This document shows, one piece after another, positions 51,183-60,596 of a DNA stretch of 64,000 nt (the stretch's first letter is position 1; each line of letters begins with the position of its first letter). The notes under the pieces are model-generated. The model saw only the letters and a list, made by a program, of their open reading frames with translations, did not search any database and had not been told where the DNA came from. Source of the stretch: Candidatus Gastranaerophilales bacterium (lineage in GTDB: Bacteria; Cyanobacteriota; Vampirovibrionia; Gastranaerophilales; Gastranaerophilaceae); NCBI GenBank assembly GCA_944325865.1, contig CALVBS010000001.1:310001-374000 (forward strand), read 5' to 3'. Made by a program: the position numbers and the translations under genes.

Positions 51183-52313
51183 ATGAAAGACGAACTTGAA
51201 AGCAAAAAAATTATAGGATTAATGTCCGGAACATCATGTGACAGTATTGATGCCGGATTATGCATTGTTTATCCTGATTTATCTTGCAAACTTATTCAGG
51301 GGATTAATTATAAATATCCCCCGCACATAAGAGAAAAAATTTTTAATTTATTTTCCGGCAATGCTACTGTTAAAGATGTCTGTCAGATGAATTTTGCAAT
51401 AGGTAAGTGCTTTGCAAATGCTTGCAATATATTGATATCAGAACACGGGAAACCGGACTTTATTGCAAGCCACGGACAAACAATTTATCACTTTCCTTTT
51501 GATGAAAAACTGGATGATATTTCACTTAAAAGCACTTTACAAATTGGAGAAAGCTCGATTATTGCAAAAGAAACCGGTTGTATGGTTATATCAAATTTTA
51601 GAGAAGCCGACATTGCAAATGGAGGAGAAGGGGCTCCTTTAGTATGTTTTGCCGATGAAAAATGGTTTAAACCGCTTAAAAAGAATATTGCAATACAAAA
51701 TATCGGAGGAATATCTAACGTTACTGTCATATCTCAAGAAAAACCAACTTTCGGATTTGATACAGGGTTGGGAAACATTATGATAGATTACTGCATGAAT
51801 AAATACTTCAATAAGCCGTATGATGAAGACGGGAAAGTCGCAAATTCAGGAAAAATTCAAGAAAGCTGGCTTGATTGTCTTATGCAGGATGACTATTATT
51901 TTAAAAATCCGCCAAAATCAACGGGAAGAGAATATTTTTCAACCGCATATATAGAAAATGCTCTTAAATTCGGTCCAAAAGTACCGGAAGATATTATAGC
52001 AACCGTAACGGCACTGACAGCTAAAACTATAGCTAAAGCATATGAAAGATTTATTTATCCGGATATAGATATACAAGAAGTAGTAGTCGGCGGAGGCGGA
52101 GCATATAATCCTGCCCTGATGAAATTTTTACGCCACTACCTGCCCAAACATATTGATTTAAAAACACATGAAGCTTACGGAATCTCAAATAATTTTAAAG
52201 AAGTTATGGCGTTTGCACTTCTCGGATATTGTAATTATTATGGGATTCCAAATAATTTGCCGGAATGCACCGGAGCTTATAAAAGAGTAATTTTAGGTAA
52301 AGTGGCTAATTGA
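51183..52313 (+). CDS. anmK: Anhydro-N-acetylmuramic acid kinase
   Basis: AnmK phosphorylates and opens 1,6-anhydro-MurNAc released by cell-wall turnover, giving MurNAc-6-phosphate. The 376-residue length is standard. The ASKHA-fold motifs are clear: IGLMSGTSCDSIDAGL (phosphate 1), ASHGQTIYHFP, QIGESSIIAKETG, NIGGISNVTVI and FDTGLGNIMID (catalytic Asp region), and VVVGGGGAYNPALM (adenosine). AGGAG precedes ATG 51183. With the LD-carboxypeptidase and DacB in this window it indicates muropeptide recycling. Confidence 0.96.
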   Translation: MKDELESKKIIGLMSGTSCDSIDAGLCIVYPDLSCKLIQGINYKYPPHIREKIFNLFSGNATVKDVCQMNFAIGKCFANACNILISEHGKPDFIASHGQTIYHFPFDEKLDDISLKSTLQIGESSIIAKETGCMVISNFREADIANGGEGAPLVCFADEKWFKPLKKNIAIQNIGGISNVTVISQEKPTFGFDTGLGNIMIDYCMNKYFNKPYDEDGKVANSGKIQESWLDCLMQDDYYFKNPPKSTGREYFSTAYIENALKFGPKVPEDIIATVTALTAKTIAKAYERFIYPDIDIQEVVVGGGGAYNPALMKFLRHYLPKHIDLKTHEAYGISNNFKEVMAFALLGYCNYYGIPNNLPECTGAYKRVILGKVAN

Positions 52314-52458
52314 TTAATTAGCCAGACATGCTATTGTAATTATATTAATTATTGTAAAGATTAAGTGTTTTATATAACATTTATTTTTTTTACGAGTTAT
52401 TAATTATGTACGTCTGAAAATTTTATCAGATAATTTACAACAATTTAAAGGAGAAAAA

Positions 52459-52758
52459 ATGATTAAACTTAATCCAAACCCGATACTGAAAACAGTTAAT
52501 GCTAACAGACATATGAACACATATGTTTCTGCATCAAGCAATATGGCAGGAACCCCGAATGAAGTTTCTGCAAAAAGATTAGCACAAAAGTTAGAAAAAT
52601 TTGTAGATAAAAATACAATGGCTAGTAATGAAAGAGCTTATATGAGAGCAAGACGTCCATATCCGGCTCCTGAGCAATTAGCTGCAGCTCCGGCAGCACC
52701 GGCAGAAAAAGCTGTTGAAGAAATTATTCCGGAAAACAGTATCAATTTTATCTGCTAA
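52459..52758 (+). CDS. Small hypothetical protein, 99 aa
   Basis: ATG 52459 with AAAGGAG upstream. The product is polar at the N-terminus (NPNPILKTVNANRH), has a helical KRLAQKLEKFVDKN segment and an Ala/Pro-rich region (APEQLAAAPAAPAEKA). It ends SINFIC, a C-terminal Cys. No family is recognised. Its stop is immediately adjacent to the end of convergent nnrD. Confidence 0.6.
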   Translation: MIKLNPNPILKTVNANRHMNTYVSASSNMAGTPNEVSAKRLAQKLEKFVDKNTMASNERAYMRARRPYPAPEQLAAAPAAPAEKAVEEIIPENSINFIC

Positions 52759-53562
52759 TTAAACAAGAGTTTTTATAGCATAAGAAATGTACCTGACTAA
52801 ATCGGATGCCATAACTCCGTATGAGGTCAGGTCATTTTTTGCAATATCCCCTGCAAGACCGTGCAGATAGACACCTAACTTAGCAGCATAAAATGGTTCA
52901 CATTTTTGAGCAAGAAGCCCTGCAATCATGCCTGCAAGGACATCTCCGCTTCCGGCTTTCGCCATCGCACTGTTGCCTGTATTATTAATATAAATTTCCA
53001 AATCTTTTGAACAAACAATCGTATGATGAGATTTTAAAACAGTAACACAATTATATTTTTCTGAAATTTTCTTAGCAGAATCTTCCATATTTGCAAGCAC
53101 ATCATTCAGCTCAACGCCTAAAAGTCTTGAAGCCTCTTTTGGATGCGGGGTTAAAACAGAATTTTCAGGAATATTTATATCAACAATCTTTGATAATATA
53201 TTCAAACCGTCTGCATCAATTACACATTTAATATTTTGAGCTTTTTTGAGCGTTGCTTTAAAAATATTTACAGCATCAGGTTCCGTAGAAAGCCCGCACC
53301 CGATTAAAAGTACATTACTGTCTTTTAAATGTTCTTCAATGGCATTTAACGGAACAAATACCACATTTTGAGTTTGTGCTGCAGCCGCAGAAATGACTCT
53401 CTCCGTTGATGCCAAAAATACATATCCGCATCCGATTTTTAGTGCTGCAAGACTGGATAGAATAGCCGCACCGGGCATATAATCAGAACCGGATACATTC
53501 AAGACCTTTCCAAAAGTTCCTTTATGAGAATTTTCATTTCTTTGCGGAAGTTTAAAGTCCAT
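52759..53562 (-). CDS. nnrD: ADP-dependent (S)-NAD(P)H-hydrate dehydratase
   Basis: NnrD dehydrates damaged NADHX/NADPHX back to NAD(P)H. It is the C-terminal YjeF domain alone (267 residues); the epimerase half NnrE is not fused. Family motifs: GTFGKVLNVSGSDYMPGAA, VLTPHPKEASRLLG and the nucleotide-binding GSGDVLAGMIAGLLAQ. It overlaps trmL by 11 bases and is downstream in the same operon. Confidence 0.93.
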   Translation of the reverse strand: MDFKLPQRNENSHKGTFGKVLNVSGSDYMPGAAILSSLAALKIGCGYVFLASTERVISAAAAQTQNVVFVPLNAIEEHLKDSNVLLIGCGLSTEPDAVNIFKATLKKAQNIKCVIDADGLNILSKIVDINIPENSVLTPHPKEASRLLGVELNDVLANMEDSAKKISEKYNCVTVLKSHHTIVCSKDLEIYINNTGNSAMAKAGSGDVLAGMIAGLLAQKCEPFYAAKLGVYLHGLAGDIAKNDLTSYGVMASDLVRYISYAIKTLV

Positions 53563-54001
53563 TTTGCCTTATAACCTCATAAGCAACTATAGCAACAGAA
53601 TTTGAAAGATTTAAACTTCTCTGCCCGTCCCTCATAGGAATGGTAAGAGCATTTTTATCCTTCACATAAATATCAGGTAATCCTCTTGTTTCCGGTCCGA
53701 AAACAATAAAATCTCCATCCCGAAAATCTACATCCGTATAAAGCCGCTTAGTTTTTGTTGTCAGATAATAAAAATTAGCACCCTTATTTGCCTCAAACAA
53801 TTCATCCATTGTCTCAATTTTATGCAAATCAACACTGTCCCAATAGTCTAATCCTGCCCGTTTTGTATATTTACTGGACAGAGAAAAACCGAGTTTTCCG
53901 ACAAGATACAATGACGCTCCCGTACAAGCACATAGTCTTGCAATATTTCCGGTATTTTGCGGTATTTCAGGTTCGTATAGTACAATATTTAATTTTGCCA
54001 T
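53552..54001 (-). CDS. trmL: tRNA (cytidine/uridine-34 2'-O) methyltransferase TrmL
   Basis: A SPOUT-family enzyme that 2'-O-methylates the wobble base of tRNA-Leu. The 149-residue length is typical of the minimal TrmL. Motifs: LYEPEIPQNTGNIARLCA (motif 1, Asn-Thr-Gly-Asn), FGPETRGLPD (motif 2) and PMRDGQRSLNLSNSVAI (motif 3, knot). Overlaps nnrD; 9 bases after the phosphatidyltransferase gene. Confidence 0.94.
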   Translation of the reverse strand: MAKLNIVLYEPEIPQNTGNIARLCACTGASLYLVGKLGFSLSSKYTKRAGLDYWDSVDLHKIETMDELFEANKGANFYYLTTKTKRLYTDVDFRDGDFIVFGPETRGLPDIYVKDKNALTIPMRDGQRSLNLSNSVAIVAYEVIRQNGL

Positions 54002-54010
54002 ATAAAAGCC

Positions 54011-54625
54011 TTATTTCTTCTCAAAAAGTTTTCCGCTTTCTGCTACAACCGGAATTGCCCTTACTACACAAAAGATAATTGCAATCCAGGCCAGAATCAA
54101 AGCAATTTCCGGTAAATAAAATTTAGTACAAATTTCGCAGTTCGGAGTATTAACAAAAATCAAAAGAATAAATGCCATAACTTTTGCCACAGCATAACTT
54201 ATTCTCATAAATTTTGAAGAACATATAAATTTACCCCACGCTGTTGACTGCATTGATTTTGAGCCGAATGCCGTCATTCCCTTAGACAAAGCGACACTTC
54301 TTATGCTGTCAGTTGTAAACGCTCTTGTAACACAAATAATAGGGAATAATATATTCAACCATCCCATAACCGAGAACGCAATCCAGTAAGACGCTTCTAC
54401 TATTCTGTCACCCATAATATCCAAAACAGATCCGAGTTCAGAAGCCTGATTATATTTTCTTGCTATATATCCGTCAACTCCATCCATTGCAAAAGCAATA
54501 ATCGTTAAAAGAGTTGATGTTAAGTACGCTTCTTTGGTTTGCACAAAAAGTAATGCTATCGCAATAAACGCTACAAAAACTCTGCTTATTGAAACAATAT
54601 TGGCAGTGTTATTTTTTATATCCAT
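54011..54625 (-). CDS. CDP-alcohol phosphatidyltransferase family protein
   Basis: A 204-residue integral membrane enzyme that joins a CDP-activated lipid to an alcohol. The family motif D-G-x2-A-R-x8-G-x3-D-x3-D is intact as DGYIARKYNQASELGSVLDI with a following GD. Several hydrophobic helices (VFVAFIAIALLFV, VMAFILLIFV, IALILAWIAIIFCVV). Phosphatidylglycerophosphate synthase is the likely activity, but phosphatidylinositol-type enzymes share the motif. Operon with trmL, nnrD and the upstream oxidoreductase gene. Confidence 0.87.
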   Translation of the reverse strand: MDIKNNTANIVSISRVFVAFIAIALLFVQTKEAYLTSTLLTIIAFAMDGVDGYIARKYNQASELGSVLDIMGDRIVEASYWIAFSVMGWLNILFPIICVTRAFTTDSIRSVALSKGMTAFGSKSMQSTAWGKFICSSKFMRISYAVAKVMAFILLIFVNTPNCEICTKFYLPEIALILAWIAIIFCVVRAIPVVAESGKLFEKK

Positions 54626-54639
54626 AAATATCCTCTCTT

Positions 54640-55638
54640 TTACTTTTTAGTTCTGGATAAAGCAAAGTTAACTTCATCAAGTTTTTTCCTTCTGTCCCCG
54701 AGCATAATTTTTTCAGCCTGCTCAAGAATTGTAGTCACCATAAATCCGTTATCTCCATCAGAACGGGCTTTTTTACCGTTTTCACAACAACTTATAAAAT
54801 GCTGGCACTCAAGTTTTAATGGCTCAATTTCCAGATAATCAAGGCTGATATTCTGTGAAGTATCTTTCTTAAAATTATCATAAATAACCAGTTTATTTTC
54901 CTGAACGGTATCGTCAAGAATTGCTGTAGCCTTTGTACCTCTTACCAGCAACTGAACATGTTTTTTAGGAGTAATCCAACTGTCTGAAATCTGTCCGACC
55001 ATTCCGTCTTCAAACTCTATAGTAATATGCGTAATATCCATAATATCATTTTGTTCTGAAGAACAACCGACAGCAGCAATAACTCTCAGAGGATCTTTAC
55101 CTGTTACATAACTCATCATTGAAACATCGTGCGGAGCAAGATCCCACATAACACTTCTGTCGTTTTTAAAGAAATTAACATTTAATCTGTCACTTTGTGC
55201 ATAAACAATATCACCGAGTTCACCTTCTTCAATAAGCATTTTCAATCTGTTAACTGCCGGATGATATAAAAGAAGGTGTCCGACCATTAGAACAAGCCCT
55301 TTTTGATGAGCAAGTTCCGTTAAATCTTTAGCCTCTTGAGCAACTGTTGAAATAGGTTTTTCAACATAAACATTTTTTCCGGCTTCAAGCATGGCTTTTA
55401 CGACTTTGTAATGTGTATGACTTGGGGTAACGACAGCAACCGCAGTAATTTCCGGATTATTAATAATATCATTGAAATCATTTGTGGTTTTAACACCGGG
55501 ATACTGTTCTCTGACTTTCTGAAGGTTACTTTCATCAAGATCACAAACAATATCAAGGACATTCAAATTGTAGAAATTACGGACAATATTTCTGCCCCAT
55601 ACTCCGCAGCCAATAACGGCAATTTTTTGTTCTTTCAT
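54640..55638 (-). CDS. Gfo/Idh/MocA-family oxidoreductase
   Basis: A 332-residue NAD(P)-dependent enzyme. Rossmann motif AVIGCGVWGRNIVRNF; VVTPSHTHYKVVKAMLEAGKNV and YVEKPIS with the catalytic Lys; MVGHLLLYHPAVNRLK next. Members often oxidise or epimerise nucleotide sugars; a neighbouring glycosyltransferase suggests surface-polysaccharide work, but the substrate is not readable. The next gene upstream, GT2, is separated by 73 bases. Confidence 0.86.
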   Translation of the reverse strand: MKEQKIAVIGCGVWGRNIVRNFYNLNVLDIVCDLDESNLQKVREQYPGVKTTNDFNDIINNPEITAVAVVTPSHTHYKVVKAMLEAGKNVYVEKPISTVAQEAKDLTELAHQKGLVLMVGHLLLYHPAVNRLKMLIEEGELGDIVYAQSDRLNVNFFKNDRSVMWDLAPHDVSMMSYVTGKDPLRVIAAVGCSSEQNDIMDITHITIEFEDGMVGQISDSWITPKKHVQLLVRGTKATAILDDTVQENKLVIYDNFKKDTSQNISLDYLEIEPLKLECQHFISCCENGKKARSDGDNGFMVTTILEQAEKIMLGDRRKKLDEVNFALSRTKK

Positions 55639-55711
55639 AATTATCCCTTAACCTTCTCTATACTACCTTATAATACTATCATACGACGCAAAAAATATTT
55701 TGCAATGTTAT

Positions 55712-56581
55712 TTATTGAGCATTTTGAGCCTTTAACTGAGCATCAGCCTCAACTCGTGATTTATGTATATCTTCACAATCGGCAAGGAATTGAGGTCTTT
55801 GCTCCGGCGGAACTACAGTTGATAATTTAGCAAGTAAATCTTGAGGAAATTCCGAAAATTTTACCATCTTATCAAGAACATCATTATTCAATGCAGTTAA
55901 ACCTCTGTAATTTTTAAAGAATATCTGTTTACACTCCTCCAGTGTTTTATCTGGCATTTGCATTACCTTTTCACTCATTTTGTAAGTTGTAAAATTGGCG
56001 TCATAATATACACCTTTAAATTTTTTCATTTTAAGCCGTATAATCAAATCAAAATCAGAAAACAGTTTAAACTTGGTATCAAAGTAATTCAACTGTTCAA
56101 TAACTGACTTTTTAAACAGCATCCCTTGACGTGCACACGGCATAACCTGAAATCCGGAATTCATAACCGGAGGAAATAAGAATACAAAACCTTCAGGATG
56201 GCAACAATATGCTGCAGAATAACAGTAGTCTGCATTTTCAGTTTCCATAAGAGTAACTACATCACGAATTGCCGTAATATCATGCCAGAAATCATCACAG
56301 CTTAGAAAAGCCACATACTTACCATGAGCTCTCATTACACCCTTATTAAATCCGTCAAATTTACTAGTATCTCTTTCTGAGAAAAAGTTTATATACCCTT
56401 TACTTTTATAGTCCTTTAACAAAACACCGGTTTCATCCGTAGAGGCATTATCAATAACAATAATTTCAATCTCCGGATATGTCTGTTTTGACAAAAGAGT
56501 AATCAAAAGGTTGAAATCATCGACCTTATCTGCATCTACAATATTATGAGTGGTAATAATAACGGTTACAATAGGCTCCAT
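55712..56581 (-). CDS. Glycosyltransferase family 2
   Basis: About 289 residues. ATG 56581 with AGGAGGT upstream gives the normal start (MEPIVTVIITTHN); the longer open frame is not used. GT-A fold signs: IEIIVIDNASTDETG, then FNKGVMRAHGKYVAFLSCDDFW with a CDD metal-binding motif. The Gln/Pro-containing C-terminus has no membrane segment. It likely adds a sugar to a polysaccharide or lipid carrier; donor and acceptor unknown. Confidence 0.9.
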   Translation of the reverse strand: MEPIVTVIITTHNIVDADKVDDFNLLITLLSKQTYPEIEIIVIDNASTDETGVLLKDYKSKGYINFFSERDTSKFDGFNKGVMRAHGKYVAFLSCDDFWHDITAIRDVVTLMETENADYCYSAAYCCHPEGFVFLFPPVMNSGFQVMPCARQGMLFKKSVIEQLNYFDTKFKLFSDFDLIIRLKMKKFKGVYYDANFTTYKMSEKVMQMPDKTLEECKQIFFKNYRGLTALNNDVLDKMVKFSEFPQDLLAKLSTVVPPEQRPQFLADCEDIHKSRVEADAQLKAQNAQ

Positions 56582-56745
56582 AAGACCTCCTGAATTAATA
56601 ATTTTAGTATAGCACAGCATTAAACACAATACTAATTGTTACAAGTTGTAAATTTATATAGGAAATTACAACAAAATTTTTTTTTATGAGTTAATCTGTG
56701 TACAGGTTTATTAGGAGTTTACATTAAAGAATATCGGAGGCTATA

Positions 56746-57570
56746 ATGGACAACAATTCATTATGCATCAATCCCGTATCAAAAGTAGGCACAGGAGCCT
56801 TTATAGGACTGTGTCTTGGCACACTTGCAAAACCGCAGAGATATTCTTTGAAAAGAATTTTGTCCCAAACTCCGCAATATTTTGAAGATACTTTTAATAC
56901 AAAAGTTTTACAAAAGATGAATGAAGACGAAATAAAAGCACTTAATACAATTAAAGATGCCAGTCTTGAGCTTAGAAAATCCGGAAGATCTGAAGATTGT
57001 AAAATCAAAAGTGCTGCAAAAAAATGGTATAAAAAATTTATCTCAATAGATGTTGATTCTTCACTTGAGCAACGGCTTAAAAATAAAAAAGAATTTCTCC
57101 AAAAAGCAATCAGAGAAAGCAATTTCATAGAAATAAATAAAAGATTTATTGACACGAACAAAAAACTTGCAGAAACGCCTGACAATACAATGCTTCAGGA
57201 AGAACTTGTCTCTCTCTCAAAACAAAAAAAACAAATAAAAAAATCTCTTGAATTTCCTGTATTTGAATATAGAGAAGCCGTTGCTGCGGTAAAAAAAGAC
57301 CGTATGAAAAGAATGCAGGCACTTCCAAACAGCGGTCTTGAGGTAAAAACACTTTACCACAAAATGCAGGATGCCATTGCAAAAAAATTTACAATAACAT
57401 CCAATAAGTTATATGAACTTACAAATACCCCCCTATTAAAAGAGAGCTACGGGAAAATAAAAAGTTTTCTACCTGAATTCAGGCTGAGCAATGCACTTAA
57501 AGGGGCTGCAGCCGTTGGAACCCTAACAGCTATTGGGCTAATATTCTTTAATCCGTCAACCCGTAATTAA
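56746..57570 (+). CDS. Hypothetical protein with glycine-rich N-terminus, coiled coil and C-terminal membrane segment
   Basis: A 274-residue protein. GTGAFIGLCLGTLAK near residue 16 looks like a glycine-zipper membrane segment, and residues about 253-270 (AAAVGTLTAIGLIFF) form a second hydrophobic stretch. Between them lies about 220 residues of highly charged helix, with RLKNKKEFLQKAIRES and SLSKQKKQIKKSLE coiled-coil-like. GGAGG precedes ATG. A membrane-anchored hairpin with a long cytoplasmic helix is the likely shape. Family not known. Confidence 0.65.
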   Translation: MDNNSLCINPVSKVGTGAFIGLCLGTLAKPQRYSLKRILSQTPQYFEDTFNTKVLQKMNEDEIKALNTIKDASLELRKSGRSEDCKIKSAAKKWYKKFISIDVDSSLEQRLKNKKEFLQKAIRESNFIEINKRFIDTNKKLAETPDNTMLQEELVSLSKQKKQIKKSLEFPVFEYREAVAAVKKDRMKRMQALPNSGLEVKTLYHKMQDAIAKKFTITSNKLYELTNTPLLKESYGKIKSFLPEFRLSNALKGAAAVGTLTAIGLIFFNPSTRN

Positions 57571-57579
57571 AGGTAGAAA

Positions 57580-57612
57580 AAAAAGAGTTGAAACATTTCA
57601 ACTCTTTTTCTT
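57580..57612. terminator. Bidirectional terminator before dacB end
   Basis: AAAGAGTTGAAA pairs with TTTCAACTCTTT around CA, flanked by A and T runs; between convergent genes. Confidence 0.85.
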
Positions 57613-57615
57613 TAT

Positions 57616-58971
57616 TTAAAACTCTGTATAAATTGCTCTTATTATGTACTCCTCCAGCATTTTTTTATCGGCATTTGAGGTTTTTGCATCATTAATCATA
57701 ATATCAAAAGCATAATTATTACCACTCTGCGAGGTTATATACCCTGCGATAGAGCTTATATCGGAGAGAGTACCCGTTTTAGCTCTGAGATTTCCGTTGA
57801 AATAAAGCATTCTGTCTTTTAAGGTTCCTTCTCCCGGAGTTGCCATTGCATTTTTGTAATTTATAAACTGTTCATGCTTTGAAATTGCAAGTAAAAAATC
57901 AGTCATAAAATCCGCACTCATAAGATTATTTTTAGAAACGCCGCTACCGTCAACAAGCTTTATATCATTTGTATCAAGATTCAACTTTTCACAATATGCC
58001 TGAAACATTTTTAATGCAGCATCAGTTGAGCCGGTATTATTTACGAATTTACCGCCTGCCAGCTTAAAAACCGTTTCGGTAACGAGATTATTACTTCTTT
58101 CAAGAACCGCATCAACTGCCATCTGCATAGGGTGAGAAATTTCATAAACAAGATAAACATCTTTATCAGGAGTCTTTTTCTGCATATAATTGCCATAATA
58201 CTCAAGTTTATTGTTATTTACAGTTTCTTCAAGTCTTAACCGGAAATATCGTTTTAAATTATTCACAGGAATTTCAAAAGTTTCAGGTTTAGAAACAGTT
58301 CCCTTAACAGTCAGCATATCAGGCAAAGAAACAGCAGTTTTTTCAACTTCAATATTATTAGCTGAACCGGTTGTAACCATATTCATAAAAGTCAGAGGAT
58401 AGAATTTTTTAGGATAAATTTTTGCCGGTGCATCAGAAGCTGTCGGCATAACAACAATACTTAACAAATTTCCGTCAAGATTATACGAACCAAACTTTGT
58501 CATCAAAGGATTCAACTCATCATCCCATTGCCATCCTTCACCCCATTCAACAGAATCCAAAATATAATCATCTATATAAATATTTTTGGGTTCCACAATT
58601 TTCTTTTTTTTGGCTTCTGCCATAAGAGTATCAAGATTTTTTGAAGTTAAAAATGGATCCGCTCCTAATTTCAAATAAAGTTCATTATTCACATTTTTGT
58701 ATAAAGAAGTCTTAAACGCATAATCTGTTCCAAGCGTATCCAGAGCAGCGGCAAGAGTAACGAGCTTTTGAGTAGATGCCGGCGGAACAAGTTTGTCAGA
58801 ATTTAAGTCATAAACGACTTCACCTGTTGAAAGATTTTTTACCGAAACAGAAATTGTTCCGCGTTTTACCGTTGACTTTGAGATAGCTTTGTCAATGCCG
58901 TTAGCTGCAAACGCAACAGACCCATCAATTAACACCGCCAATAATCCCAATATCGTCAATAACTTTTTCAT
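57616..58971 (-). CDS. dacB: D-Ala-D-Ala carboxypeptidase/endopeptidase, S13 family (PBP4-like)
   Basis: An exported serine DD-peptidase that trims or cuts peptidoglycan stems. Signal peptide MKKLLTILGLLAVLIDGSVA. Catalytic motifs: STQKLV (S-x-x-K), SKN in GSGVSKNNLMS (S-x-N) and KTG in LRAKTGTLSDISS. About 451 residues, within the S13 range including the inserted domains. ATG 58971 is preferred (MKK); ATG 58977 is close. It overlaps the nitrilase gene's end, so the three-gene set DUF374-nitrilase-dacB is one operon. Confidence 0.93.
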   Translation of the reverse strand: MKKLLTILGLLAVLIDGSVAFAANGIDKAISKSTVKRGTISVSVKNLSTGEVVYDLNSDKLVPPASTQKLVTLAAALDTLGTDYAFKTSLYKNVNNELYLKLGADPFLTSKNLDTLMAEAKKKKIVEPKNIYIDDYILDSVEWGEGWQWDDELNPLMTKFGSYNLDGNLLSIVVMPTASDAPAKIYPKKFYPLTFMNMVTTGSANNIEVEKTAVSLPDMLTVKGTVSKPETFEIPVNNLKRYFRLRLEETVNNNKLEYYGNYMQKKTPDKDVYLVYEISHPMQMAVDAVLERSNNLVTETVFKLAGGKFVNNTGSTDAALKMFQAYCEKLNLDTNDIKLVDGSGVSKNNLMSADFMTDFLLAISKHEQFINYKNAMATPGEGTLKDRMLYFNGNLRAKTGTLSDISSIAGYITSQSGNNYAFDIMINDAKTSNADKKMLEEYIIRAIYTEF

Positions 58972-59795
58972 ACACATTTAACCTCGTAAGTCTCCCTGAT
59001 ATCTTTTAGTATAGTACAAGTATTTCTATATTCATACATGTTTTTAAAATCAATTTTCACTGAAACAATACCCTCTCTCTGATTTTTTATTTCTGCAAGA
59101 GTTTCACCAACAAAATCAAAAACGTACGAATGTCCGATATTCCATTCATCATCTTTTATTTGTCCTGATTGAGTAAGTGCAAACATATAACACTGATTTT
59201 CAATCGCTCTTGCTCTTGTCAAAGTTTCCCATGGAATCGGCTTTTTAATCCCCCAGGCAGCCATATTTACAAGGACATCAGCACCTGCAAGCCTGTATGC
59301 TCTGAATATTTCAGGAAATCTTATATCATAACAGATAGTGAGCCCTATGTTAACACCTTCAATATTTACCATAACTGGAGAATCTCCGGCATTAATATAA
59401 TCTCCCTCGTTACATCCACAATAAGAGTAAAGATGATTTTTCGAATATAAAGCAATAAGCCGCCCTTTACGATCAATAACCGGACAGGTATTTAAACATT
59501 TACCTTCACCTGTTTTTTGAATAAAACTCCCGCCAAGAATATTAACATTATTTTCTTTTGCAATTTTTGACAGAAATTCAACCGTTTCACTATTCTCAAT
59601 GAATTCAGAACATGCGGGAAAATCTACACAAGACCATCCGCAAGTCCATACTTCCGGCAAAACAAGGAAATCTGCCTCTGAAGAAAGATTATCCTTCAAC
59701 AACTTTTCAACCTTTTTATAATTTTCAGCTTTATTGCCGGTAACGGAACCGAATTGCAGGATTGAAAAAACTACGCTTTTTTCTTTGGATTCCAT
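58968..59795 (-). CDS. Nitrilase-superfamily amidase (omega-amidase/Nit type)
   Basis: A 275-residue C-N hydrolase with the Glu-Lys-Cys triad visible: Glu in LVLPEVWTCGW, Lys in YSKNHLYS, Cys in LTICYDIRFPE. It resembles omega-amidase/Nit2-type enzymes that remove amide groups from alpha-ketoglutaramate or deaminated glutathione; exact substrate uncertain. Overlaps the acyltransferase gene by 25 bases and the dacB start, so it is translationally coupled on both sides. Confidence 0.88.
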   Translation of the reverse strand: MESKEKSVVFSILQFGSVTGNKAENYKKVEKLLKDNLSSEADFLVLPEVWTCGWSCVDFPACSEFIENSETVEFLSKIAKENNVNILGGSFIQKTGEGKCLNTCPVIDRKGRLIALYSKNHLYSYCGCNEGDYINAGDSPVMVNIEGVNIGLTICYDIRFPEIFRAYRLAGADVLVNMAAWGIKKPIPWETLTRARAIENQCYMFALTQSGQIKDDEWNIGHSYVFDFVGETLAEIKNQREGIVSVKIDFKNMYEYRNTCTILKDIRETYEVKCV

Positions 59796-60457
59796 AAATC
59801 TTTTTCTAACGCCTCCTTAAATACCTGAGGGCATTTTTTCTGCAGGTCCTCAAGAGTGTTTTTTATCAAAACTTTATATTCTTTGAGCTGTTCGTCTTCA
59901 AGATTATGCGGAACATAAATCGGCTCTCCGTATAAATTTATAATTCTTGCGTTAAATACTGGGAAAGTCATCTTATCCCAAGTCGGAATTTTATGAAAGG
60001 TTTTATCTTCCGAATACCATACAACAGGAACAATCGGACGCCCTGACATTTTTGCAAGCTTTATTGCACCGTTTTTAACAGAATGATAAGGCCCGCCCGG
60101 CCCGTCTACCATTATGGCAACATCTTCTCCCTCTTTCAACCGTTCAAGCATCTGCATGGAAGATTCAACCGCCCCTTTTTTCCCTGAAGAACCGCGGACG
60201 ATTTTTAGTCCGAGACCGCTTGCCGCGTACGCAACAATTTCACCGTCCAGAGAAGTACTTATTAAAACATTGACTTTTGTTCTGTCATTTATCCCGTAAA
60301 CACAAAACTGATCGGAATGCCACATAACATAAATGCATGACTCAATCTTTTTCTGGTTGATTTCCACAATGTGAGTAAAAGGCTCCTGAAACTTCATATA
60401 ACCTAATGCTGCATTCTTTAAAATCCAGATATTATTTTCATTTATTAGTCTAACCAT
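59771..60457 (-). CDS. DUF374 lysophospholipid acyltransferase-family protein
   Basis: A 228-residue protein. The DUF374 signature is clear: YVMWHSDQFCVYGI (H-x4-D-like acyltransferase site), LISTSLDGEIVAYAASGLG, IVRGSSGKKGAVESS and AIMVDGPGGPYHSVKNGAIKLAKMSG. This LPLAT relative is found in diderms next to lipid A genes; a role in envelope-lipid acylation is likely. It lacks an N-terminal membrane helix. First gene of the DUF374-nitrilase-dacB operon. Confidence 0.88.
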   Translation of the reverse strand: MVRLINENNIWILKNAALGYMKFQEPFTHIVEINQKKIESCIYVMWHSDQFCVYGINDRTKVNVLISTSLDGEIVAYAASGLGLKIVRGSSGKKGAVESSMQMLERLKEGEDVAIMVDGPGGPYHSVKNGAIKLAKMSGRPIVPVVWYSEDKTFHKIPTWDKMTFPVFNARIINLYGEPIYVPHNLEDEQLKEYKVLIKNTLEDLQKKCPQVFKEALEKDLWNPKKKA

Positions 60458-60596
60458 AAGAAAAATTTTAACATAAAAAATTTCAAGTGCAAAAATCTAA
60501 AAGATACGCACCTCATCTCTTTAGTGGACTTGCACAAAAAGTTTTTTGCGGTATAATCTGGAAAGATACATGTATAATAATTAAAAGGATATGATT

